Shown here: piece after piece, positions 7,694 through 15,482 of the stretch | How the letters are laid out: each line of letters opens with the position of its first letter | Position numbering within the stretch: the first letter of the stretch is position 1 | From: a candidate division Zixibacteria bacterium SM23_81 | Lineage (GTDB): Bacteria; SM23-81 | Reading direction: 5' to 3' | Length of the DNA: 25,195 nucleotides | Assembly (NCBI GenBank): GCA_001304015.1 | Contig: LJUY01000039.1 | Span: 1-25,195, forward strand | Notes under the pieces: generated by a model | Told to the model about the DNA's origin: nothing | Databases searched by the model: none | Seen by the model: the letters and a program-made list of their open reading frames with translations, nothing else | Program-made: the position numbers and the translations under genes

Positions 7694-8401
7694 TCAATTG
7701 TACTGCGGCGTCGTTTCGATGTCCTCGGCGACCCTGCCGTCGTTCAGGGTGATCTTCCGCCGCAGGTACCCGATGACCTTTTCGTCGTGAGTGGCGAAGA
7801 TGAACGTAGATTGGAACTCCTCGTTCAGCTTGGCCATCATCTGGAGAACGTTGTGGGAGTTTTCAGCATCCAGGTTAGCCGTGGGCTCATCCGCCAGCAC
7901 GACCTTGGGTTTTTTCACCATGGCTCGGGCCACGGCCACCCGCTGGCTCTCGCCGCCGGACAGCTGTGAGGGGCGCGATGCAGCTCTGTCGGCCAGTCCC
8001 ACCCGATCGAGGATGCCCATGACGGCCTTTTTACGATCCTCGGTATCCATTCCCAGAAGCAGCAGGGGAAACTCAACGTTTTCGAACACGGTATAGACCG
8101 GCAGGAGATTATAGGTTTGGAAGATAAAACCCAGGTGCTCGTTGCGCAGCCGAGCCGACTCCCGGTGACTGAGTTCCTTGGTGTCTGTACCTATGACAAT
8201 GGCACTGCCGCTGGTGGGATAATCGAGAGCGCCGATAATGTTCAGCAAAGTGGTCTTGCCGGAGCCGCTGGGTCCCACCAGCCCAAGGAACTCGCCTTTT
8301 TGGACAGTCAGGTTCACGTCGTTTAGGGCGGTGAATTTACGGCCGCCAATGGGATACTGCTTGACCAGGTTTTCAGCGGTGATCAGGGCGCCGTTGTTCA
8401 T
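7694..8401 (-). CDS. ABC transporter ATP-binding protein, LolD/MacB type
   Basis: The start is ATG 8401 with GGAGG seven bases upstream. All ABC ATPase motifs are intact in this 235-residue protein: Walker A GPSGSGKTT (43-51), Q-loop Q95 in FIFQTYNLLP, signature LSGGESQR (147-154), Walker B VVLADEP (167-173), D-loop ANLDAEN and the switch His in FATHDEK. The length and the QTYNLLP segment fit the LolD/MacB/YtrE subfamily that energises FtsX-type permeases. It is a cytoplasmic subunit, and two copies would sit under the permease pair encoded downstream. It is the first gene after the octamer-repeat intergenic region and may have its own promoter there or be read from the TetR promoter. Confidence 0.93.
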   Translation of the reverse strand: MNNGALITAENLVKQYPIGGRKFTALNDVNLTVQKGEFLGLVGPSGSGKTTLLNIIGALDYPTSGSAIVIGTDTKELSHRESARLRNEHLGFIFQTYNLLPVYTVFENVEFPLLLLGMDTEDRKKAVMGILDRVGLADRAASRPSQLSGGESQRVAVARAMVKKPKVVLADEPTANLDAENSHNVLQMMAKLNEEFQSTFIFATHDEKVIGYLRRKITLNDGRVAEDIETTPQYN

Positions 8402-8486
8402 GTTTTAACCTCCATTAATTCGAAAATCGAGTAGAGAAAAGTAGGATTCCACACCCCACCGTACCACTCCAGGGGAATATAAATCC

Positions 8487-8632
8487 AAGGATTCAAGGAT
8501 CCAAGGATTCTAGGATTCAAGTCCCACCCACCCCCCTCTTAGGTGCAAAGATTTTAACTGTTCGGTTTTTGCCCTCGAATCCTCGAATCCTGGTGATGAA
8601 GGGATGAGAGGATGGGGAATCCTTGAATCCTA
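8487..8632. repeat. Inverted clusters of an 8-bp unit (AAGGATTC)
   Basis: Four tandem units run from 8487 to 8518 (AAGGATTC, AAGGATCC, AAGGATTC, TAGGATTC). The reverse complement appears as two tandem pairs at 8577-8592 (GAATCCTC, GAATCCTG) and 8617-8632 (GAATCCTT, GAATCCTA). The arms can pair into alternative long hairpins. This fills the 277-base space between the beta-barrel gene and the ABC ATPase gene; there is no coding signal in it. Confidence 0.8.
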
Positions 8633-8678
8633 TTTGATAAATGACCATGTTCTTTTCTCTATCCAGTTTTTGCTTTTC

Positions 8679-9815
8679 TCAGTGATTAAAAACGACCAAC
8701 ACCTCCCCCCCATAGCCTGATGACAGGATGTCACCTCTATACGGTAATTCGACGTCATCCCAGGTGGGATAATGAAACAGGCTCAGCTTCAGAATCCAGT
8801 TATCCCAGGTGCGTTGCCAACAGAGATACTGTGAATACTCCTTCTCATCCCACGAGTAAAAGCCCATGGCTGACAGATTGTCGAGATATCCCAAGGGGTA
8901 GTTCATGGAATATGCTGAGACTTGGCGGTCATCTTCCCACCCGAAAGGCCCCTCCGATGAAACGATGGCCATGTGCTCTCCCAGGACATGCAGGCCGTTG
9001 CCGATCCCCAGAGTGTAGTCCATGCCCAGGGTCATCATCTCCGTCCACTCGAAGGGCAGCGTATCGGACCTCTGCCGCTGTAGGACTGACTCGAACCAGA
9101 GGCCGATCTCGATGTCCCAGCGCCCATCCAGGGCGAGGCGGTTTTCGCGGAAATCGCCGCTGTCCATGGGCGGGGCAAGTACTTTCCTTGTATGAAAGGC
9201 AAAAGCCAGCTCGCCATTGAGAAACGGATACTGCAGGCGCCCACCGAATTCAGGCTTTCCCTCAACAGTTGGCAGGAGCTCAAAACCTTTGGTCTCATCA
9301 TTGCCGTAAAGTCCCCAGAACCAGAGGCTGGCGTTGTTCAGAGCATCGTATTTGAATCGGAGACCGTAGACGCCGTCGGTCAGGTTCAAGGGATCGCGTG
9401 GGTCCAACCTGTCGAACCACCTCAGCGGGCGCAGCAGCTGGGCCGGGCCAAAGTTTATTTTCTGCAAGCCGACGCGAGTCTCAGTCTGAGCGGTGGCGAA
9501 GCGAATTTTGAGTCTATAGAGCTCCACATCGGAGTCATCGGCATGGTCTGAACTGCTGGCAGAGATGAATCCATTCAGGGATATTTCCAAATCCAGGAAG
9601 TGGTTTTCCGCCAGAGATTGGGCCAAAGTGAACTGGGGAATGTATCGGAGACCCTGGTTGTAATACCAATCTCCACTGTCTCTGCCTTCTAGGTGCCAGC
9701 CTGAGGCCTGTCCCCGCAGATCGTATTCAACTGCTTCGGCATGTATTCCTTCAAAAGCCCATCCGACTATAATTAACCAGACAAAAAGCAGACGCTCTAA
9801 AAGGGATAGTCTCAT
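8679..9815 (-). CDS. Outer-membrane beta-barrel (porin-like) protein
   Basis: This 378-residue protein has an N-terminal signal peptide (LLFVWLIIVGWAF, cleavage probably after HA at about 26). The mature part alternates polar and hydrophobic residues with many aromatics, as in outer-membrane barrels, for example LDLEISLNGFIS, ASLWFWGLYGND and WILKLSLFHYP. The segment GLQKINFGPAQLLRPLRWFD with RLDPRDPLNLTDG looks like a conserved plug or loop of a barrel family, but I cannot name the family with confidence. The start overlaps the TetR stop by ATGA at 9812-9815, so the two are translationally coupled. Its position upstream of ABC, LolA-like and regulator genes suggests an outer-membrane acceptor or exit channel for the same substrate. 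Confidence 0.75.
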   Translation of the reverse strand: MRLSLLERLLFVWLIIVGWAFEGIHAEAVEYDLRGQASGWHLEGRDSGDWYYNQGLRYIPQFTLAQSLAENHFLDLEISLNGFISASSSDHADDSDVELYRLKIRFATAQTETRVGLQKINFGPAQLLRPLRWFDRLDPRDPLNLTDGVYGLRFKYDALNNASLWFWGLYGNDETKGFELLPTVEGKPEFGGRLQYPFLNGELAFAFHTRKVLAPPMDSGDFRENRLALDGRWDIEIGLWFESVLQRQRSDTLPFEWTEMMTLGMDYTLGIGNGLHVLGEHMAIVSSEGPFGWEDDRQVSAYSMNYPLGYLDNLSAMGFYSWDEKEYSQYLCWQRTWDNWILKLSLFHYPTWDDVELPYRGDILSSGYGGEVLVVFNH

Positions 9816-10420
9816 TCCCTGTGCTCCTGTTTCTCTACAGGCAATATGCCGAAGAAGAAGAAGCTATTGACCTCGCGGATGAATTCGGCATAATCGGTGT
9901 AAATTTTTCGCAAATCCTCGTCCAAGATAAGCTCGAGCAGCTTATTGAAAACTGCCAGGATGAACTCAGGGCGCATTTTGCGAATGTCGCCTCTCCCTTG
10001 AGCTTTGGTGACGAAATCAATGAAGAGCTGGCAATTCTTGACCTGGATCTCCTGCCAGAAATCCATCGTCTCTGGGACGGGGCCCAGCATCTCGTTGATA
10101 AACTCCCGGTTCATCTTGGATCCAAGCTCGATCTTGTATTGGATGAGCTTTTGCATCTTTTCTCTGAAAGGGATGTCTATGGCATCGATCTCATAGAGCT
10201 TTTTATATCCGTCTTCGATCATTCCATTCATGATGTGCCTGAACAGCGCCATCTTATTGGGGAAATATTTATAGAAGGTCATCTTGCTGGCGCCGGCTCT
10301 CTGGCAGATTTCTTCCACCGTCACCCGCTTTAGTCCGTGTTTGGTAAATAGATCGGTGGCCGTTGACACGATCTGCCTTTTCTTTTTGGAGATTCTTTTA
10401 CCGAAGTCCTGGGCCATCAT
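9812..10420 (-). CDS. TetR/AcrR-family transcriptional regulator
   Basis: I chose ATG 10420 (or the adjacent ATG 10417), 4-7 bases after AGGAGG, rather than the in-frame TTG at 10438, giving 202 residues. Residues about 11-60 form the TetR DNA-binding domain: KKKRQIVSTATDLFTKHGL, then VTVEEICQRAGASKMTFYKYFPNK with the typical recognition helix and YKYFPNK end. The C-terminal helical ligand domain is not assignable to a subgroup. TetR proteins repress their own operon until a small ligand binds. This one starts an operon with the beta-barrel gene (ATGA overlap) and lies just downstream of a strong promoter flanked by possible operator repeats, consistent with autoregulation. Confidence 0.92.
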   Translation of the reverse strand: MMAQDFGKRISKKKRQIVSTATDLFTKHGLKRVTVEEICQRAGASKMTFYKYFPNKMALFRHIMNGMIEDGYKKLYEIDAIDIPFREKMQKLIQYKIELGSKMNREFINEMLGPVPETMDFWQEIQVKNCQLFIDFVTKAQGRGDIRKMRPEFILAVFNKLLELILDEDLRKIYTDYAEFIREVNSFFFFGILPVEKQEHRE

Positions 10421-10479
10421 GGCGCCTCCTGAGCCCAAAATATTTACAGTTTATTAGAGATTTTACTATATTCGTATAC

Positions 10480-10508
10480 ATTATAACAAATCGTATGACA
10501 TTTATCAA
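10480..10508 (-). promoter_or_regulatory. Strong sigma-70 promoter for the TetR operon
   Basis: On the minus strand TTGATA (10508-10503) is followed after exactly 17 bases by a perfect TATAAT (10485-10480), about 60 bases before the TetR start. The surrounding DNA is unusually AT-rich for the window. TCGTATACA and TCGTATGACA (plus-strand sense, near 10472 and 10491) flank the -10 box as direct repeats and could be regulator contacts; this last point is a guess. Confidence 0.75.
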
Positions 10509-10621
10509 GAGTAAATTTACGTTTTCTATTAATATTTACGGAATTAGTAAAAAATGTTTCATTTGTATATATCATTAAGATGTATTCGGAGATGAAAGGC
10601 CAAAGTGAGTGCTCAAATTTG

Positions 10622-10673
10622 TCATCAAGTAACCTTGATGAGCAAAGCCGATGACCTTTCAGGAACATCGGCT
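10622..10673. terminator. Two adjacent hairpins downstream of the WbqC-like gene
   Basis: TCATCAAG (10622-10629) pairs with CTTGATGA (10634-10641) around TAAC. AGCCGATG (10646-10653) pairs with CATCGGCT (10666-10673). They lie 32-83 bases past the WbqC-like stop on the minus strand. No long T run follows, so termination is probable but not proven. Confidence 0.45.
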
Positions 10674-10704
10674 TCTATGGTGCGAGAATCAAGACGATAT
10701 TATT

Positions 10705-11391
10705 TCAACAGGCATCGATAATCTGCCGGCTTTTCGGCCCGCAGTTGAACAAAAGGTCCACCACAGAAAGGTTAGGCAGGAAGGGGCCCCAGAGCTGGGG
10801 GTAGGCTGGCGGTCGGTAGTGAAAGTATTTTATGTCCAATCCTGCCTGCTGGAACATCTTCTCGTCAAGAAACTTCTTGCCGGGGGAGCTGGAGAGATAC
10901 ACATGTGCGCCCAACTTTTGGCAGATATCGACCAATAGCTGGGTGCCTTTTGTGTTCATCTCGAGCTCTGAGTTCAACTGGAAGGGAGTTTCGATCTCCA
11001 AGGCACTCCGCAGATAGTTCAAGATGGCCAAGTTGAGCTTTACTAAATAAGTCCACTCTTTTCGGAAGACCTCCTCGAAGAATGCACGATGGTCCGGGAA
11101 GTAGGGGGCGTGATGATAAGCATATTCCAGCCGCTGGCAGTGCCTTTTCCCCCAGTCACGCTCGTTGAAGATCTCCACGCGATCGATTTGCTGAAGACCG
11201 CGCCCCTTGCGCAGTACAGGCACCGAGATCCACAGCTGGCCGTCTTTGGTTTTTATTCTGTTTCGGCTCATCCAGGAGCTTCCCAGAGGAAACTGCACAT
11301 TGTCCAGCAGAACCAGGAGGTCTGCCTTCATAGCCTTGGCGAAGAATCCGGGCCAGGGCATGAAATAGGGCTGGTGGCAAGCGACGATCAT
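10705..11391 (-). CDS. WbqC-like family protein
   Basis: I take ATG 11391 as start because it overlaps the Smr gene stop in an ATGA and begins directly with family sequence, giving 228 residues. The N-terminus IVACHQPYFMPWPGFFAK is the hallmark HQP...PW.G of WbqC-like proteins (PF08889). It is followed by LLVLLDNVQF, the MSRNRIKT motif, and a C-terminal KYFHYRPPAYPQ and FLPNLSVVDLLFNCG. WbqC-like proteins are found in O-antigen and other polysaccharide loci and have been proposed to act in glycan or lipid-linked biosynthesis; the reaction is not established. It is cytoplasmic, with no membrane segment. The neighbours here are not sugar genes, so the context adds little. Confidence 0.88.
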   Translation of the reverse strand: MIVACHQPYFMPWPGFFAKAMKADLLVLLDNVQFPLGSSWMSRNRIKTKDGQLWISVPVLRKGRGLQQIDRVEIFNERDWGKRHCQRLEYAYHHAPYFPDHRAFFEEVFRKEWTYLVKLNLAILNYLRSALEIETPFQLNSELEMNTKGTQLLVDICQKLGAHVYLSSSPGKKFLDEKMFQQAGLDIKYFHYRPPAYPQLWGPFLPNLSVVDLLFNCGPKSRQIIDAC

Positions 11392-11756
11392 GGGCTCTTT
11401 TTTTCTGTCTTTAACAAAACCACAGTGGTGCCCCACCCTCCAGTTTCTGGCGGGGCATCACCAAAAGACTCCACGTACGGATTATCCTTGAGAACTTGAT
11501 GAACCTCCCACTTGAGCCTGCTCTTGCCCTTGCCGTGCACGATCCTGAGTCTGTGCAGCCCCAAAGCGCGGGCGTTTTGGATAAAATCTGGGACCATCTG
11601 GGGAATCTGCTCGGGAAAGAAACCGTGAAGATCCAAGGTGTCGGTGACCCGATAGGCCATTGAGCTTATGTTCTCTGGTGAGATCTTTTCATCCGTCTTC
11701 CCAGAGGAGAGTTGATCAGCTTTTCCAGAATTCTTCTTTCGTCGCCAAGTCCACAT
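11388..11756 (-). CDS. Smr-domain protein
   Basis: This 122-residue protein has a charged N-terminal tail (1-35) and one Smr domain (about 38-118): TLDLHGFFPEQ with LDLHG at 41-45, RIVHGKGKSRLK with HGKG at 74-77, and the closing GWGTTVVLL. Stand-alone Smr domains occur in nucleases such as those acting on branched DNA or collided-ribosome mRNA. The N-terminal MutS2 parts are absent. No strong ribosome site precedes ATG 11756; the best is AGGTGA about 11 bases away. It overlaps the WbqC-like start by four bases and follows the small lipoprotein gene by 46 bases, so the three are likely one operon. Nuclease activity is inferred from the family. Confidence 0.88.
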   Translation of the reverse strand: MWTWRRKKNSGKADQLSSGKTDEKISPENISSMAYRVTDTLDLHGFFPEQIPQMVPDFIQNARALGLHRLRIVHGKGKSRLKWEVHQVLKDNPYVESFGDAPPETGGWGTTVVLLKTEKKSP

Positions 11757-11802
11757 TGTTTTTGTTAATCACCTATAAGGTAAAAAGGAACGCTGCTCGT
11801 TT

Positions 11803-12240
11803 TCAGGGCAAGGGAGGGGGCGATGACGGTGGTTGTTTCCAGTATTTAGGCTTCTGCACTGGTGGAGGAATATGCCTTGGATAAATGCCAGCTTGCTTCA
11901 GGTGGCCTATGAGGGATTCCATGATTTGGTCCCGGTAAGCCAGCACTGTTCGAGGAATCACCGTGATGCGCAGCTCATGCGGTTTCGTCTGGGTGATGAC
12001 GATCTGGTACCGGATTGTCTCTCCCTTTTCGCCTACGAAGTCCCGAGTGGTCGTTTTCACCACACCTGTCGTCATCTCGAAGACGGTTATTTGATAACCC
12101 TGCTCCATAAGCACCTGGCGACAAATTCTTAGGGCTTGAGGTGGAGTATAGTCGTAGCCGAACAGATGGAGTTTGGGACCCGAGCAGGCCAAGAAGCCTA
12201 TCGTCAGCAAGACGGAGCAGAAAATGCCAAATTTTCTCAT
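11803..12240 (-). CDS. Small putative lipoprotein, unknown function
   Basis: I place the start at ATG 12240, which has AAGGT six bases upstream and begins directly with a signal sequence (MRKFGIFCSVLLTIGFLAC); a longer reading from 12273 adds non-signal residues. The lipobox-like FLAC puts the lipidated Cys at about 19, though Phe at -3 is not ideal. The 145-residue product has a compact alpha/beta middle (QALRICRQVLMEQGYQITVF, then RYQIVITQTKPHELRITVIP), reminiscent of small periplasmic lipoproteins that sense or bind, and a proline-rich C-terminus (PPPVQKPKYWKQPP, PPPLP). I do not recognise the family. It is first in the minus-strand run with the Smr and WbqC-like genes. Confidence 0.7.
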   Translation of the reverse strand: MRKFGIFCSVLLTIGFLACSGPKLHLFGYDYTPPQALRICRQVLMEQGYQITVFEMTTGVVKTTTRDFVGEKGETIRYQIVITQTKPHELRITVIPRTVLAYRDQIMESLIGHLKQAGIYPRHIPPPVQKPKYWKQPPSSPPPLP

Positions 12241-12474
12241 GATGACCTTATAAAAGCAGAGTGGAAGGGTCACTTCAATTCGAGCAATAACCCAATATAA
12301 TTAACCAAGAGAGTGGGGGAAAATCAAGAGTTTTTTGGCAGGTGGGGCAATATGCCTCCAACCTAAGTGAGGGGATAACCTTTCTGAAACATCTTGTGTC
12401 GAAATGGCGTATAAAATAGATGTTAGTCAGTTTATGGTTACGAAGCCAATTTAAGAAACACAGGAGGATTCATC

Positions 12475-13173
12475 ATGTCTATATTCAGAGCTGTAATAGC
12501 GATTATCTTGATCACTTTTCCCGTCTCTGTCGCGGCCCAGACCTTGACACTTGCTGAAAAGACGGAAACTACCAGTCCATCGGTCTCAAACTCGCTCCGT
12601 GGCAAACATGGTATTGAACTCAGCATAGGACTTTTAAGTGAAATAAGCGCTTCTAGTGAAGTATCGGCGGGCAACGTAACGACTAAAAGCGAAGCGAATG
12701 GACTTATGGGATCGATTGCTTACAATTATTGGCTGGAGAATGACTTGGCCATCAATGTCCTGGTAGGCTTACTTGACGTAGATGCCACCTCGACTGTGGA
12801 TGGTTCAGATACATTTGTAGAGTTCTCTTCAGTGAGTCCCATGCTGTTTGGAGTAAAATTCCAACCCTTCGGGCAAGCCGTCAGCGATGTTCTGAGACCC
12901 TATTTCTCGGCATCTGTGGGACCTTACTTTGGACATTCTTCAAATGTCCGAACTGGAGTGAACACTGAAACGGAATCTTATACGGAAACGGCATTGGGTT
13001 CGCGGTTTGGGGCAGGTGCAGATCTGTCACTCAGCAGATTATTTACGCTCGGCGTTGGCCTCGGTTATCATCTTGTGAACGATTTTAATAAGCGTATTGG
13101 TGCGAAGAAGAATTATAGCAGTCCCGATTTTTCTCTCTCTTTGGGAATCGTTTTTGGGAGGGGGAAGCAATAA
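12475..13173 (+). CDS. Small outer-membrane beta-barrel protein
   Basis: ATG 12475 has a strong AGGAGG eight bases upstream. The 232-residue product has a signal peptide (VIAIILITFPVSVAA, cleavage before Q22), then a pattern of alternating strands typical of an 8-stranded OmpA/OprF-like barrel: IELSIGLLSEISASSEV, INVLVGLLDVDATSTV, LRPYFSASVGPYFGHSS, LFTLGVGLGYHLV and a final FSLSLGIVFG. Strands end in aromatic or basic residues, and external loops are Ser/Thr-rich. No enzymatic motif is seen. Its coding DNA is more AT-rich than that of the large gene after it. The gap to that gene is 34 bases, so they may be co-transcribed. The exact role is unknown. Confidence 0.75.
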   Translation: MSIFRAVIAIILITFPVSVAAQTLTLAEKTETTSPSVSNSLRGKHGIELSIGLLSEISASSEVSAGNVTTKSEANGLMGSIAYNYWLENDLAINVLVGLLDVDATSTVDGSDTFVEFSSVSPMLFGVKFQPFGQAVSDVLRPYFSASVGPYFGHSSNVRTGVNTETESYTETALGSRFGAGADLSLSRLFTLGVGLGYHLVNDFNKRIGAKKNYSSPDFSLSLGIVFGRGKQ

Positions 13174-13207
13174 TGGATCATATCCTTTTTAACAGCAACT
13201 AATCCTT

Positions 13208-15421
13208 GTGATCCATGAAGGAGTGAGAAGTTCCCTGAAGAGCCTTGTGATAACTGTTGGTCCGTTGCTTTTGACAGCCTTCCTGATAGTTACGGCTGAA
13301 GCGAGTACTCGCTACTCCGGCAGGGATGGCCAGCTGGAGATCCCCGTTCCTCGCATCGGCCGCCCCCCCAAGATCGATGGTCGGTTGGATGAGGATGTAT
13401 GGCAGCAGGCTCCCATTCTATGTGGTTTCACCCAGTTCATGCCCACAGATGGCGTGCCAGCCTGTGAGGAGACAGAGGCGCTGGTCTTCTATGATCACCA
13501 GGCCATCTACTTCGGCTTGAAGTGCTATTACCAGGATCCCTCTACCGTCAAAGCCACCCTGACCAACCGGGATGAGGCCTTCGTGGACGACTACGTCGGC
13601 ATCTGCCTGGATACCTACAATGACCAGCGCCGAGCCTTCATGTTCGTGTTCAATCCCCTGGGTGTGGTTGGGGACGGGGTCCGCATCGAGGGAGGCGACG
13701 AAGATTACACCCCGGATTTCACCGTATACTCCGATGGTCGCCTCACCGATGGCGGCTATGTGGTGGAAGTGGCCATCCCCTTCAAGAGCCTGCGCTTCCC
13801 CGGCAACGGGCCCATGACCTGGGGATTGAACGTTTTTCGCAAGACACGATCCCAGTCCATTCGCCTCTCCTGGGCGCCCATCGATCGCAATGAGAGCAAT
13901 CTCTTAGCCCAGTCCGGCCATCTGGTGGGTATCCGGGATGTCCAGCACTCCCGCAACATTGAGCTCAATCCCGTGTTCACAGGAGCGATGACGGGCCAGC
14001 TGGATGACCCCGACGACCTCGGTTCCCGCTTCGAGCGGGACTCCCCGAAACCGGAATTGGGTCTGAACCTCAAGTACCTCCTGTCGACAAACCTAGCTTT
14101 GGATGCCACGGTCAATCCCGACTTCAGCCAGGTGGAGGCCGACGCCGATGTGGTCGATATCAACGAGCGTTTCGCCATCTACTTTTCCGAAAAACGCCCC
14201 TTTTTCTTAGAGGGTAAGGACATCTACCAAACGCCCTATGAGGTATTTTACTCCCGGCGGATAGTCGATCCCATAGTTGGGGCCAAGATCTCGGGAAAGT
14301 TGGGCCCGGCATCGCTGGGATTTCTCAGCGCGGTGGACGACGACAGTTTGGGCAACGCGGCTACCAACGTGGCCCGGCTGAAGTGGGACGTTATGAACGA
14401 CTCGCACCTCGGCTTCCTGGCCACCGATCGCCGCGTCACGGGTTATTACAACAGCGTGGCCGGGGTAGACGGAATAGTGCGCCTGACCAAGCAAGAAACG
14501 TTCAGCTTTCAAGGCCTGGGCAGCTGGACCGATGATGTTAACGATGGAAAACTCCGCGATCCTGCCTGGTTCGCCGAGTTGAACCATAGCAGTCGCCATT
14601 TTAATATTTTCTTCAGAATGCAGGACGTCTTTCCTGATTTTCGAGCCCAGCTGGGCTACATTCCTCGGACCGATCAGGTGGAGTTGGCCGGCTTTTCCCA
14701 ATATAGCTACTTCGGCCCTGAAAACGGCCTGGTGGAATCCTGGTGTCCGGCGGTGTTCTACAAGCTGGTATACAACCATAAAGCGACGGGCTACCTGGAC
14801 CGGAAGACCGATTGGATAGTATCGCCCCAGTTCAACCTGAATCTGAGAGGGGGATGGGAGTGGGGGATGAGCTACGATCGGCTCTATACCTATTATGAGG
14901 ACGCCGCGTTTCCGGATCAGACGCAGATTTACACCTGGGGCTGCACGCCCCGCTGGCAGAAGATCCAGTTCGGTTGTTTGAGCCACTTTGGCGACACGCC
15001 AATTTACGATGAGGTCGTGCCTGGTAAGTACTGGTACGCGGAGCCCTGGGTGGATCTCTACCCTACCTCTCGGTTGAAACTGAACATGTGGCTTTGGGCT
15101 CAAGATGTCACCCGCCGAGCCGATGACAGCTTCTTCGCAAGGGCTCGCATCGCCCGTGTGCGGGCTGCTTACCAGTTTTCCCGGGAACTTTCCTTCCGGA
15201 CCATCGTGGAGGCCTCCCGGCGAAAGTATTATGCTGAGGGTGGCACTCTAGATGAGCTGTCAAAAAATGTCGTCGTCGATGTGCTGCTGAAGTACCAGCT
15301 GGACCCGGTAACCATCTTCTACATCGGCTGGGGCAACGTCTTCGGCGCCGATCTAGGTAACGACTATCGTCGGACTCAGGAGGGGGTGTTCGCAAAAGCC
15401 AGCTACTTGTGGAGATTGTGA
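13208..15421 (+). CDS. DUF5916-type protein with CBM9-like N-domain
   Basis: The product is up to 737 residues. The start is uncertain: GTG 13208 has no good ribosome site, while GTG 13223 or a later codon is possible, since GAAGGAG lies at 13217-13223. A signal sequence (VGPLLLTAFLIVTAEAS) is followed at about 45-235 by a CBM9-like beta-sandwich with KIDGRLDEDVWQQAP, a Cys pair region, YVGICLDTYNDQRRAFMF and EVAIPFKSLRF. Residues about 260-737 match the DUF5916 type: NPDFSQVEADADVVDINERF, then FSEKRPFFLEG, and long alternating strands ending YLWRL. Such proteins are frequent in FCB-group genomes and are thought to be outer-membrane barrels with a periplasmic or surface domain, sometimes near peptidase or sugar-use genes. 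The substrate is not known. Confidence 0.85.
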   Translation: MIHEGVRSSLKSLVITVGPLLLTAFLIVTAEASTRYSGRDGQLEIPVPRIGRPPKIDGRLDEDVWQQAPILCGFTQFMPTDGVPACEETEALVFYDHQAIYFGLKCYYQDPSTVKATLTNRDEAFVDDYVGICLDTYNDQRRAFMFVFNPLGVVGDGVRIEGGDEDYTPDFTVYSDGRLTDGGYVVEVAIPFKSLRFPGNGPMTWGLNVFRKTRSQSIRLSWAPIDRNESNLLAQSGHLVGIRDVQHSRNIELNPVFTGAMTGQLDDPDDLGSRFERDSPKPELGLNLKYLLSTNLALDATVNPDFSQVEADADVVDINERFAIYFSEKRPFFLEGKDIYQTPYEVFYSRRIVDPIVGAKISGKLGPASLGFLSAVDDDSLGNAATNVARLKWDVMNDSHLGFLATDRRVTGYYNSVAGVDGIVRLTKQETFSFQGLGSWTDDVNDGKLRDPAWFAELNHSSRHFNIFFRMQDVFPDFRAQLGYIPRTDQVELAGFSQYSYFGPENGLVESWCPAVFYKLVYNHKATGYLDRKTDWIVSPQFNLNLRGGWEWGMSYDRLYTYYEDAAFPDQTQIYTWGCTPRWQKIQFGCLSHFGDTPIYDEVVPGKYWYAEPWVDLYPTSRLKLNMWLWAQDVTRRADDSFFARARIARVRAAYQFSRELSFRTIVEASRRKYYAEGGTLDELSKNVVVDVLLKYQLDPVTIFYIGWGNVFGADLGNDYRRTQEGVFAKASYLWRL

Positions 15422-15442
15422 TCGAGACGACACGGTAAGGAT

Positions 15443-15482
15443 AAAAAAGCCAGCCTGATGTCAATATCGGGCTGGTTTTTTT
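15443..15482. terminator. Strong, bidirectional-looking terminator
   Basis: CCAGCC(T)GAT pairs with ATC(G)GGCTGG (stem 15450-15459 with 15466-15475) around GTCAAT, giving a 10-bp stem with one T-G pair. Seven T residues follow (15476-15482) and six A residues precede (15443-15448), so it can work on both strands. It lies 22 bases after the DUF5916-type gene. Confidence 0.92.

Noticed and set aside
8487-8632. CRISPR array
   Set aside because: Units are 8 bp with no spacers and occur in both orientations.
12370-12420. Promoter with TATAAA near 12410 for the small barrel gene
   Set aside because: The -10-like box is good, but no -35 match lies at 16-18 bases, so I did not list it.
14207-15103. 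Antisense reading frame of 298 codons opposite the DUF5916-type gene
   Set aside because: Its composition mirrors the codon bias of the real gene on the other strand; no start signal or domain is seen.
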